Origin: Streptomyces reniochalinae
Lineage (GTDB): Bacteria > Actinomycetota > Actinomycetes > Streptomycetales > Streptomycetaceae
Length of the DNA: 64,000 bases
Assembly: GCF_003323735.1 (NCBI RefSeq)
Contig: NZ_QOIM01000046.1
Span: forward strand, 62,001 to 126,000
Reading direction: 5' to 3'
Shown here: piece after piece, positions 41,750 through 48,964 of the stretch
Position numbering within the stretch: position 1 is the first letter of the stretch
How the letters are laid out: each line of letters starts with the position of its first letter
Made by a program: the position numbers and the translations under genes
Notes under the pieces: model-generated
Told to the model about the DNA's origin: nothing
Database searches by the model: none
The model's input: only the letters and a program-made list of their open reading frames with translations

Positions 41750-41771
41750 TGCTAGCGGAACAGTGCTAGCG
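41750..41771 (+). promoter_or_regulatory. Tandem TGCTAGCG repeats in the toxin-antitoxin promoter
   Basis: TGCTAGCG occurs at 41750-41757 and 41764-41771, 14 bases apart, each holding the palindrome GCTAGC. The second copy contains TAGCGT (41767-41772), which ends seven bases before GTG 41779 and fits a -10 of a leaderless transcript. A ribbon-helix-helix antitoxin would be expected to bind here and shut off its own promoter. Confidence 0.6.
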
Positions 41772-41778
41772 TGGAGGG

Positions 41779-42042
41779 GTGGCCAAGACGCAGATGAACG
41801 TGCGCGTGGACGAGACGACCGCGCAGGCGGCCCGTGAGCGCGCCCTGGCACGCGGAGTGAGCGTGAACCGCTACATCGAGGAATTGGTCCAGCGGGACGC
41901 GGCCGAGGTCGGACGGTCCTTCGTGGACGCCGCCGCCGACTTCATGAAGAGCTACGAGTCCGTCTTCGCCGACGAGTTCGAGGCGCTGGAGGCCGGCGGA
42001 CTCCCGGGAGGCAAGGGAACCGGAGGCCTGCCGACCGCGTGA
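41779..42042 (+). CDS. Ribbon-helix-helix antitoxin-like protein
   Basis: The 87-residue product starts MAKTQMNVRVDETTAQAARE and has the Arc/MetJ-type layout: one beta strand (QMNVRVD) followed by two helices (RALARGVSVNRYIEELVQRD). The C-terminal 45 residues (FVDAAADFMKSYESVFADEF) form a helical tail that could cover a toxin. It overlaps the next gene by four bases (GTGA), the usual coupling in toxin-antitoxin operons. Promoter repeats upstream support autoregulation. Confidence 0.8.
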   Translation: MAKTQMNVRVDETTAQAARERALARGVSVNRYIEELVQRDAAEVGRSFVDAAADFMKSYESVFADEFEALEAGGLPGGKGTGGLPTA

Positions 42043-42410
42043 CCGTCCGCATCGACCTCGCCTGGCTGCTGATCCTCGCCGAGCAGAAGACCCCCGGGGA
42101 CCCGCGCGTCGCCGACTACGGCGCCCTCGTCGCCGCCGTCGCCCGCCACGAAGCCGCCATATTCGACCGTCCCGTCTACGCCGAGCCGCACGACCGCGCG
42201 GCGGCGCTGCTGCAACTCCTGCTGCACGTGCCCGCGCTGGAGCGCTCCAACGCGCTGTTCGCCTCCGCCGTGGCCTACGGCTACCTCGTGGCCAGCGGAC
42301 TGAAGGTCGTCACCTCTCCCGAACGCATCCGTGACCTGGCGCGCCTGGTCAAGAGCGGCACGGCCGACCTGTCCGCCATCGCCGCCGAACTGCGCACCTG
42401 GACCCTGTGA
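42039..42410 (+). CDS. Fic/Doc-like toxin component with degenerate motif
   Basis: The 123-residue all-helical protein is translationally coupled to the RHH antitoxin. Its layout matches Doc: an N-terminal helix, LVAAVARHEAAIFDRPVYAE with the Tyr-rich flap, a central helix, and AYGYLVASGLKVVTSPERIR like the helix after the Fic motif. But where Doc/Fic has HxFxDxNKR, this reads HVPALERSNALF, so the Asp, Lys and Arg used for nucleotide binding and transfer are not conserved. It may be an inactive relative, or use a different chemistry. Related Streptomyces proteins are usually labelled Fic-family toxin. Confidence 0.7.
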   Translation: MTVRIDLAWLLILAEQKTPGDPRVADYGALVAAVARHEAAIFDRPVYAEPHDRAAALLQLLLHVPALERSNALFASAVAYGYLVASGLKVVTSPERIRDLARLVKSGTADLSAIAAELRTWTL

Positions 42411-42473
42411 GGGTCTCGCGTTCCCATGGAGGGCCCTGCTCCGGTTCCCGGGTGCGGCACCGGCCCGGGGGGA

Positions 42474-43196
42474 TCAGGACGCCGGTGCCGGGCCGACCGG
42501 CTCGGAGGCGCAGCCTCCGAGTGAGGGGGCGAGCCAGCCGGGCGCCGCGGCGCTGAAGACTTCGGGCGCCAGTCGGCCCGCCCCCTCGGGGACGGCGCCC
42601 ACCAGCGGAAAGCCCGCGTAGCTGGGAAGGTCGCCCACGTTGCAGCGCTCGGCCGGTCCCGGGTCGGCCGGCATGGAGCCGATCACCATGCCGGCCCCCG
42701 CAACCCGCCGGGCCCGCAGCGCCTCGGCCGTCAGCGCCGCCGTGTTGAGCGTGCCGAGCCCCGCCTGGACGACGACGAGCACGGGAGCGGCCAGCAGCCG
42801 GGCCACGTCCGCCAGCGTCGAGCCCTCCTCGTCGAACCGCACCAGCAGACCGCCCGCGCCCTCCACCAGCACGAGGTCGTGCGAGGCGGCCAGTTTCTCC
42901 GCCGCGTCCGCGATCTCCCGCGCGGGCAGGCACGCCATGCCGGCACGCCGGGCGGCGGTCTGCGGGGCCAACGGGTCCGGGTAGCGCGCCAGTTCGGCCC
43001 CGGTGATCCGGTTGACTCCCACGAGGCGCCCGACTTCGGCCACGTCTGCGGGCTCACCGGCCGCGACACCGGTCTGCGCCGGCTTGAGCACGGCCACCGA
43101 CCGCCCCGCGCGCAGCGCGCACGCCGCCACCGCCGCGGTGGTCACCGTCTTGCCGATCTCCGTCCCCGCTCCCGAGACGCACAGCACACCACGCAC
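42474..43196 (-). CDS. bioD: Dethiobiotin synthase
   Basis: GTG 43194-43196 after GGAGGGGCG starts a 240-residue protein. VSGAGTEIGKTVTTAAVAAC holds the P-loop (GTDTGVGKT in the family, here GAGTEIGKT), LKPAQTGV the substrate lysine, and LVLVEGAGGLLVRFDEEG the second conserved block. It closes the ureido ring of dethiobiotin from DAPA, CO2 and ATP, the step before BioB. It is the third gene of bioB-bioA-bioD. In-frame upstream starts would add a repeated RWMSGT-type segment encoded by tandem repeats and are rejected. Confidence 0.93.
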   Translation of the reverse strand: MRGVLCVSGAGTEIGKTVTTAAVAACALRAGRSVAVLKPAQTGVAAGEPADVAEVGRLVGVNRITGAELARYPDPLAPQTAARRAGMACLPAREIADAAEKLAASHDLVLVEGAGGLLVRFDEEGSTLADVARLLAAPVLVVVQAGLGTLNTAALTAEALRARRVAGAGMVIGSMPADPGPAERCNVGDLPSYAGFPLVGAVPEGAGRLAPEVFSAAAPGWLAPSLGGCASEPVGPAPAS

Positions 43197-43230
43197 CGCT
43201 CCGCCCCTCCTCTCCACTCTGCCGCTCGCC

Positions 43231-43314
43231 GTGCCGTTCATCCATCGCGTGCTGCTCGTGCCGTCCGTGCCGCTCATCCATCGCATGCTGCTCGGGTCGT
43301 CCGTGCCGCTCACG
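43231..43314. repeat. 36-bp tandem repeats between bioA and bioD
   Basis: Two near-identical 36-base units (43231-43266 and 43267-43302) and a third partial copy (43303-43314) fill most of the bioA-bioD gap and run into the end of bioA. The period is a multiple of three, so the bioD frame stays open through them. Confidence 0.8.
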
Positions 43315-44662
43315 CTTCCCGCGCCACCGCGCACATCGCGGCGGCGATCCGTGCGACGTCCTCGTCAGCGGTGACGTACGGCGGCATCGCGTACACCATG
43401 TCGCGGAACGGCCGCAGCCACACCCCGGCCCGTACGGCGGCGCGGGTTGCGGCGGTGAGGTCCACCTCGTGGTCGAGCCGGACGACGCCGATGGCCCCCA
43501 GCACGTTCACCTCCCGCACGCCCGGCACTCCGGCCGCCTCCGCGAGCCCGGTACGCAGCCCGCCGCCGACCCGGCGCACCTGTGCCCTCCAGTCCTGGGA
43601 CAGCAGCAGGTCGAGGGAGGCCCCTGCGACGGCGGACGCCAGGGGATTGCCCATGAACGTCGGACCGTGTGCCAGTACCGGCACCGAGCCGCGTGCGATC
43701 CCCTCCGCCACACGCGGGGTGCACACGGTCGCCGCCATGGACAGGTAGCCGCCGGTCAACGCCTTGCCGACGCACATCACGTCCGGCACCACCCCGGCGT
43801 GTTCGGCGGCGAACAGCTCGCCCGTGCGGCCGAAGCCCGTGGCGATCTCGTCGAGTACGAGCAGGACGTCGTGTGCGTCGCAGACCTCGCGCAGCGCCCG
43901 CACGTAGGCGGGGGAGTGGAAGCGCATGCCGCCGGCGCCCTGCACGACCGGTTCGACGACGACGGCGGCCAGTTCGTGCGCGTGCCGCTCCACCAGCCCC
44001 CGCAGCCGGGCGAGGTACCCCTCGTCGGGTGCGGCGTCGAAGCCGGGGGGCGGTGTGTCGGCGAACACCTGGACCGGCAGCGCACCCGACCACAGGTGGT
44101 GCATTCCGCCCTCCGGGTCGCACACCGACATCGGCTGCCAGGTGTCGCCGTGGTAGCCGCCGCGCCACGTCATCAGGCGCCGCTTGCCCGGCCTGCCCAG
44201 CGAGCGCCAGTGCTGGAGGCACATCTTGACCGCGACCTCGACGGCGACCGACCCGGAATCGGACAGGAACACGTGTGTGAGGTCGCCGGGTGTGAGGTGG
44301 GCCAGCCGTTCCGCCAGCCGCACGGCGGGCTCGTGCGTGAGCCCGCCGAACATCACATGGCTCATCCGGCCGAGTTGCCCGAGGGCCGCCTCGTTGAGCA
44401 CCGGGTGGTTGTAGCCGTGCACGGCCGACCACCAGGAGGACATGCCGTCCACCAGCTCCCGCCGCCCGTACGCCTCCTGCGCCAGCCGCAGGCGCACACC
44501 GGAGGCCGACTCCACGACGAGCGGCTCGGCGACGCCGGGCATCGGGGCGTACGGGTGCCACACGTGCTGCCGGTCGAGCGCCAGCAGCTCGGTGGGCGTC
44601 AGGGGTGCGGGGGCGCCCCGATCCCCGAAGTCGCCCGCTGCCACGGTGGCCTGCTCAGGCAT
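43310..44662 (-). CDS. bioA: Adenosylmethionine-8-amino-7-oxononanoate aminotransferase
   Basis: This 450-residue class III PLP aminotransferase converts KAPA to DAPA using S-adenosylmethionine. Features: HVWHPYAPMPG, DGMSSWWSAVHGYNHPVLNE (substrate-binding Trp-Trp region), LSDSGSVAVEVAVKM, LLVLDEIATGFGRTGELFAA (PLP Asp) and MCVGKALTGGYLSMAATVCT with the Schiff-base Lys. ATG 44660-44662 overlaps the last codons of bioB by eight bases, giving translational coupling. Confidence 0.95.
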   Translation of the reverse strand: MPEQATVAAGDFGDRGAPAPLTPTELLALDRQHVWHPYAPMPGVAEPLVVESASGVRLRLAQEAYGRRELVDGMSSWWSAVHGYNHPVLNEAALGQLGRMSHVMFGGLTHEPAVRLAERLAHLTPGDLTHVFLSDSGSVAVEVAVKMCLQHWRSLGRPGKRRLMTWRGGYHGDTWQPMSVCDPEGGMHHLWSGALPVQVFADTPPPGFDAAPDEGYLARLRGLVERHAHELAAVVVEPVVQGAGGMRFHSPAYVRALREVCDAHDVLLVLDEIATGFGRTGELFAAEHAGVVPDVMCVGKALTGGYLSMAATVCTPRVAEGIARGSVPVLAHGPTFMGNPLASAVAGASLDLLLSQDWRAQVRRVGGGLRTGLAEAAGVPGVREVNVLGAIGVVRLDHEVDLTAATRAAVRAGVWLRPFRDMVYAMPPYVTADEDVARIAAAMCAVAREA

Positions 44663-45872
44663 TGGGCGGCAGCTCCGTCCCCGCACCGCGCCGCCGCACC
44701 GCCACCCGCTCGTGCGGACGTGCGGGCCGGTCGGCCACCGCCGGCTCGCCGCCCGCGACGCCCCCGGCCGGCACTGCGTCCACGCCGCCCGCACCGTTCG
44801 TGCCGTCCGCCCCGGTCACCCTCTCCGCCCCGTTCACCCTCTCCGCGCCGTCCGCACGCCGACCGCGCCGGTGCGCTGGCAGGGTCGCCGTCGCGGTGTC
44901 CTCCACCACGAAGCCCGCGTCCCGGATCATCTCCAGGTCGGCCGTCCCCGCCTGTCCCTCGCTGGTGAGGTAGTCGCCCAGGAAGAGGGAGTTGGCCAGG
45001 TACAGCGCCAGCGGCTGGAGCGACCGCAGGTGTACCTCGCGCCCGGCCGCGAGGCGAACCTCCACGTCGGGGCAGACGAAGCGCACCATGGCCAGGATGC
45101 GCAGCGCCCGCTGCGGTGTCATGTTCCACTCGTCGGCCAGCGGGGTGCCCTCGAACGGCAGCAGGAAGTTGACGGGCACCGAGTCCGCGTCCAGTTCACG
45201 CAGCGAGAAGACCACGTCGACGAGGTCCTCGTCCGACTCGCCCATGCCCGCGATCAGCCCCGAGCACGGCGAGAGCCCGGCGTCCCGCGCCCGTTCGACG
45301 GTGGAGACCCGGTCCTCGTAGGTGTGCGTGGTGCAGATGTCCCCGTAGGTGGCCTCGGAGGTGTTGAGGTTGTGGTTGTAGGCGTCGGCGCCCGCCCGGC
45401 GGAGCCGCTCCGCCTGTCCGTCGGAGAGCAGCCCGAGGCAGGCGCACACCTCCACCTGCTCGTCGCGCTCCTTGATGGCCTCGATCGTCTCCGAGACCCG
45501 GGAGACGTCGCGGTCGGTCGGTCCCCGCCCGCTCGCCACGACGCAGACCCGCTTGGCTCCGCCGCGCACGCCCGCCGCCGCGGCCTCGGCGGCCTCGTCG
45601 GGCTTCAGCCAGGAGTACGTGAGGATGCCTGTTCGCGAACCGAGCCGCTGGGAGCAGTAAGAGCAGTCCTCGGGGCACAGCCCCGACTTCAGGTTCACCA
45701 GGTAGTTGAGCTTCACCCGTCGCCCGAACCACCTGCGGCGTACCTTCCCGGCCGCGGCGACCACGTCGAGCAGGTCGTCATCGCTTGTCCGCAGCACCGC
45801 CAGTGCTTCGTCACGCGTGGGCGTCTCGCCCCGCACGCCCTTGTCCGCCAGTGCGTTCAGCAGGTCGTCCAT
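44655..45872 (-). CDS. bioB: Biotin synthase
   Basis: The 405-residue radical SAM enzyme inserts sulfur into dethiobiotin. The radical SAM cluster cysteines are in KSGLCPEDCSYCSQRLG, and NHNLNTSEATYGDICTTHTY and GLIAGMGESDEDLVDVVFSL complete the barrel. About 70 C-terminal residues after EDTATATLPAHRR are low complexity (GAERVNGAERVTGADGTNGA, then basic). ATG 45870-45872 has AGGA at proper distance; another ATG two codons earlier is too close to it. It is the first gene of bioB-bioA-bioD. A 26-bp inverted repeat lies 64 bases upstream. Confidence 0.95.
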   Translation of the reverse strand: MDDLLNALADKGVRGETPTRDEALAVLRTSDDDLLDVVAAAGKVRRRWFGRRVKLNYLVNLKSGLCPEDCSYCSQRLGSRTGILTYSWLKPDEAAEAAAAGVRGGAKRVCVVASGRGPTDRDVSRVSETIEAIKERDEQVEVCACLGLLSDGQAERLRRAGADAYNHNLNTSEATYGDICTTHTYEDRVSTVERARDAGLSPCSGLIAGMGESDEDLVDVVFSLRELDADSVPVNFLLPFEGTPLADEWNMTPQRALRILAMVRFVCPDVEVRLAAGREVHLRSLQPLALYLANSLFLGDYLTSEGQAGTADLEMIRDAGFVVEDTATATLPAHRRGRRADGAERVNGAERVTGADGTNGAGGVDAVPAGGVAGGEPAVADRPARPHERVAVRRRGAGTELPPNA

Positions 45873-45935
45873 GAGCATGATCCTGTCCGACGGCACCGAA
45901 CCGGGATATGGAGGAAGTCCACAAGACCGCTCGTC

Positions 45936-45961
45936 CGAGGTGTGGACGTTGTCACACCTCG
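45936..45961. promoter_or_regulatory. Candidate operator in the bioB/bioF intergenic region
   Basis: CGAGGTGTG (45936-45944) and CACACCTCG (45953-45961) are perfectly inverted with an 8-base spacer, 64-89 bases upstream of bioB and 92 bases before the bioF remnant on the other strand. The position fits a biotin-responsive repressor. It does not match the BioQ or BioR consensus I know. Confidence 0.55.
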
Positions 45962-46052
45962 ACGTCCGGCATGGCAGGTTACGTTCTATTGACTGCCTAC
46001 AAACGCCCTGGCTGTTCGCCGGGGTGCGACGCCGCCCGGACGAAGAGAGCCC

Positions 46053-46463
46053 ATGCCCACGGACCCGGCCCGGGACGCTGCCCGGCGCACAGCAGCGACC
46101 CCGTTCGCCGACCCCTTCGCCTGGACGGCCGACGCCTTGGAGTCGCGCCGCACGGCCGGACTCGCCGGCACTCCCGGCACGGTCGCCACCGTCATCCTGT
46201 CCAAGGCGCTGGCAGCCAGGGCGGCGCGGTCCTCGGCCCCGCGGCGGCCGGAGCCGCACTCGGCGCGCTGCGGCTGCTGCGCCGCGAACCACAGCGGGCG
46301 GCCCGCCCCCGTGCGGCGGCCGCCGCCGTGCACAGCCGGCTCACCGCCGCGAGTCTGGACGCCCCCGCCCCGACGCCGCCGTTGTCGCCGTCCGCGCCCC
46401 GTCCGCGCCCCGTCCGCGCGGGCCGTGGACGCCGTGATCGCGACTGCTCCCGGCGGCGGCTGA
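46053..46463 (+). pseudogene. bioF: Decayed 8-amino-7-oxononanoate synthase (bioF remnant)
   Basis: The region begins with a normal BioF-like N-terminus (DPFAWTADALESRRTAGL), then jumps to VATVILSKAL, part of the PLP-lysine motif, with roughly 200 residues missing. A one-base loss near 46211 shifts the frame, after which GSQGGAVLGP and GAALGALRLLRREPQRAARP follow in the next frame with about 20 residues missing between them. A second one-base loss near 46371 and an 11-bp tandem duplication (46394-46404/46405-46415) shift it again, ending ARAVDAVIATAPGGG. A full gene is about 1.15 kb; this is 411 bases. It is divergent from bioBAD. Confidence 0.8.
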
Positions 46464-46711
46464 CGGGGCCGCGCCGACGGATACGCCGCGTTACGTCCCA
46501 CGGCGGACGGATATGAGTCATCGCGGACAAGTTCACCGCTTCGAGGGACAGTTGACGGTGCAACCAGCAGGTTCCGCCGCACAGTGTCCGGCGGAGTGGC
46601 ACTCTGTCGCGCAGCGGTCGACCGGGCCGCTGGGTCTCCCGCCCTCCTCGCACCACGCCCGCCGCCGCACGACGCGGGAGCCCACGGCCCCGCGAAAGGG
46701 ACGCCCTCGCC

Positions 46712-47143
46712 ATGGCAGACAACCAGGAAGCGACGCTCACCCTGCCGAGCGCGCCCGCCTCCGTCACCGCGGCCCGCAGACACGTCACGGACGTGTTGCT
46801 CTCCTGGGGGCTGGGCGAGGGCACCGACGCCCTGGAGTCGCTGCGCCTGATCGTCTCCGAACTCGCCACCAACGCCGTCCAGCACACCTGCGGGCAGTCG
46901 CCCGTCTTCACCGTGGACCTGCGGCTGGAGGGCGCCGAGTGGCTGCGCCTGGGCGTGAGCGACTCCCACCCGAGAAAGCCGCGCCGCCTCCCCGCCTCCG
47001 TGCAGCAGGACAACGGGCGCGGCCTGGCCATCATCCGTGCCCTGACAGCGGAGTCGGGCGGCCGGATGACCGTCGCACCCGCGGGCGAGGGCGGCAAGAC
47101 CGTCTGGGTCGACATCCCCTGGATGCCTCTGGCGACGGCCTGA
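46712..47143 (+). CDS. RsbW-like ATP-binding protein (anti-sigma kinase family)
   Basis: The 143-residue protein is a single HATPase domain: SVTAARRHVTDVLLSWGLGE, the N-box LRLIVSELATNAVQHTCG, a G1-like VSDSHPRKPR and the G2-like QQDNGRGLAIIRALTAES. Such proteins are abundant in Streptomyces, where some phosphorylate STAS anti-sigma antagonists or bind sigma factors. No partner STAS or sigma gene is adjacent. The ATG follows AAAGGGACG. The first 250 bases upstream hold only short inverted repeats. Confidence 0.88.
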   Translation: MADNQEATLTLPSAPASVTAARRHVTDVLLSWGLGEGTDALESLRLIVSELATNAVQHTCGQSPVFTVDLRLEGAEWLRLGVSDSHPRKPRRLPASVQQDNGRGLAIIRALTAESGGRMTVAPAGEGGKTVWVDIPWMPLATA

Positions 47144-47291
47144 GGCCCGTCGGGCCACTCTGTCGACGCAGGCACCCGATCTCCCCTCCGTGGCCACGAG
47201 AGCGGTCGCATGTTCCGGACGTCACCGGTTGAGGAGGTGACGACCTGAGATGAGTCGCGGCTACGGCCGCAGCCCGTCGGAGCCGTGCACG

Positions 47292-47709
47292 TCAGGCGGG
47301 CCGCGTGGTGCGGGACCGAACCGTCTCGGCCCGGGCCATCAGCCCTGCCACGCGCAGCGGGTCACCGGAGTGCGGCACCGCTCCCTCGACCAGTGCGAAG
47401 GGCAGCAGGACCACGGCGCCGACCGCGAACGACCAGGCGGTCAGCGTGCAGGAGCTCTCCCCGACGCCGGCGCTGCCGGCCCGCCGGGTCAGCGCGAGGG
47501 CGCCGTCCCGGCCGAGCCGTTCGCGCAGGACCAGCCGCACGCTCAGCGCGACGAACACCGGGCCGGCGCCCAGTGTCACGGTGGTCGCCACCGCGACGCT
47601 CGTGGCGGGGCACCGCAGCGAAGTAGGCCGTCTGGAAGACGGCCAGGCACAGCCCCGTCGCCACCCGCGGCGCGAAGGGCCGGCGGGGGAGACCGCTCGG
47701 GCGCGGCAC
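47292..47709 (-). pseudogene. Fragment of an EamA-family transporter
   Basis: Two frames together read as the middle of an EamA transporter. The first, from about 47709, gives RVATGLCLAVFQTAYFAAV; a frameshift near 47605-47615 leads to ATSVAVATTVTLGAGPVFVA, then RLVLRERLGR and later TAWSFAVGAVVLLPFALVEG. Several helices between them and both ends of the protein are missing. The remnant lies just past the small gene downstream of clpP. Confidence 0.7.
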
Positions 47710-47712
47710 CGG

Positions 47713-48060
47713 TCAAATGGTGCCGCTCTCGGGGCCGTGGCCCGGTCCCGGAGCGGGCGGCGGTCCGACCAGTCCCGCACGCCGCTCCCCGTCGAGCACG
47801 CGCAGCGCCCGCTCCAGCGTCGCCGCGTGCAGCTCGCTCTCGCCCCGTTCGTGCATCAGCGTCAGCGCGTCCCGCAGCCGGACGGCCTTGCTGACCAGTC
47901 CCTGTGCGGCACGCAGGCTCCGGTAGGTGTCGCTGCCGCGCGCCGGGTTGATCCTGCCCATCAGGTCGAGGGCTTCCAGGTAGGTGTCCACCACGTCGCA
48001 CTCGGCGCGCGTCAGTGCGGGCAGTGGCGGCAGGTCGGACGGCCACGGGTGGCTCGCCAT
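47713..48060 (-). CDS. Hypothetical protein downstream of clpP
   Basis: The 115-residue product (MASHPWPSDLPPLPALTRAE) is mainly alpha-helical with TYLEALDLMGRINPARGSDT and a charged SELHAATLERALRVLDGERR, and a Gly/Pro-rich end. There is no signal peptide or membrane helix and I do not recognise a domain. It starts seven bases after the clpP stop on the same strand, so it is probably cotranscribed with clpP and could assist or be linked to the protease. That link is inference from position only. Confidence 0.65.
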   Translation of the reverse strand: MASHPWPSDLPPLPALTRAECDVVDTYLEALDLMGRINPARGSDTYRSLRAAQGLVSKAVRLRDALTLMHERGESELHAATLERALRVLDGERRAGLVGPPPAPGPGHGPESGTI

Positions 48061-48067
48061 GGCCGGC

Positions 48068-48706
48068 TCACCCCTGTACGGGGCGCGTGGGGGAGGTCTT
48101 GCGGCTGGCCGTGAGCCGGTCGATGATGCCGTACTCGACGGCCTCCTCGGCGGTGAAGATCTTGTCGCGTTCGAGGTCCGTGCTGATCCGGTTGCGGGGC
48201 TGGCCTGTGTGCCGTTCGTACAGCTCCTCCAGCTTTTCCCGGGTCCTGAGCATCTCCCGGGCCTGGATCTCCAGATCGGCGATCTGGCCCTGCGCGGGCT
48301 CGGCGAGGGCCGGCTGGTGGATGAGGACGCGGGCCCCCGGCAGCGCGAGCCGCTTGCCCGGGGTGCCGGCGGCCAGCAGGACGGAGGCCGCCGACGCGGC
48401 CTGTCCCAGGCAGATGGTCTCGATGTCGCAGGTGACGAACCGCATCGTGTCGTAGATCGCGGTCATCGCCGTGAACGAGCCGCCCGGCGAGTTGATGTAC
48501 AGCGAGATGTCCTGGTCGGGCGCGGTGTGTTCGAGGTGCACGAACTGGGCCATCACGTCGTTGGCCGAGGTGTCGTCGATCTGGGTCCCCAGGAAGACGA
48601 TCCGCTCCTCCATCAGCTTCGAATACGGATCCATCCTCCGCGTTCCGCTGCTGGTGCGCTCCGTGTACTCGGGCAGGACGTACCGGGCCGTTGGCTGGTT
48701 CCGCAT
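48068..48706 (-). CDS. clpP: ATP-dependent Clp protease proteolytic subunit
   Basis: The 212-residue serine protease has the ClpP catalytic set: Ser105 in LGQAASAASVLLAAG, His130 in ARVLIHQPALAEPAQG and Asp177 in RISTDLERDKIFTAEEAVEY. INSPGGSFTAMTAIYDTMRF forms the oxyanion strand. The N-terminus (ARYVLPEYTERTSSGTRRMD) includes the pore loop. Streptomyces has several clpP genes; no clpX or second clpP is adjacent, and this copy stands alone with a small downstream gene. A strong dyad lies 32-57 bases upstream of ATG 48704-48706. Confidence 0.93.
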   Translation of the reverse strand: MRNQPTARYVLPEYTERTSSGTRRMDPYSKLMEERIVFLGTQIDDTSANDVMAQFVHLEHTAPDQDISLYINSPGGSFTAMTAIYDTMRFVTCDIETICLGQAASAASVLLAAGTPGKRLALPGARVLIHQPALAEPAQGQIADLEIQAREMLRTREKLEELYERHTGQPRNRISTDLERDKIFTAEEAVEYGIIDRLTASRKTSPTRPVQG

Positions 48707-48737
48707 GGCGTCGCACTCCACTGTCGTCGCGTGAGAA

Positions 48738-48763
48738 ACGTACGGACTGTACAGAACGTACGT
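48738..48763. promoter_or_regulatory. 26-bp near-perfect palindrome upstream of clpP
   Basis: ACGTACG-GA-CTGTACAG-AA-CGTACGT spans 48738-48763 with all three palindromic parts sharing one centre; only the GA/AA pair positions fail to match. It sits 32-57 bases before the clpP start codon, in the promoter. It does not match the ClgR or PopR boxes I know, so the regulator is unknown. Confidence 0.65.
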
Positions 48764-48964
48764 CGAGCATCTCACCACGAACAGCGCCCGGCGTCCCGTG
48801 CCCCGGGCCCGATTCCGCTGAAGGCGAAGCAACGCACCGCGCTGGCCGCCGACATGGCGCCGCCACCGTCTGCCGCCGTGCGCGCGCACGGCGGCACCAC
48901 GGCTCGCCGACGATCCGCAACCGCGCTCTGACCTGGGCCTTCACCGGCCCTTAGAATGGGGCAC

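Noticed and set aside
47219..47241. CGTCACC-n9-GGTGACG dyad
   Set aside because: It overlaps the orphan ribosome site above and has no intact gene to serve; too little context to call it an operator.
47250..47894. Open frame starting 47250 with a perfect AGGAGGTGA upstream
   Set aside because: The start region looks real, but the frame then runs antisense through the EamA remnant and the gene downstream of clpP with shadow-like sequence. It may be the leftover start of a lost gene.
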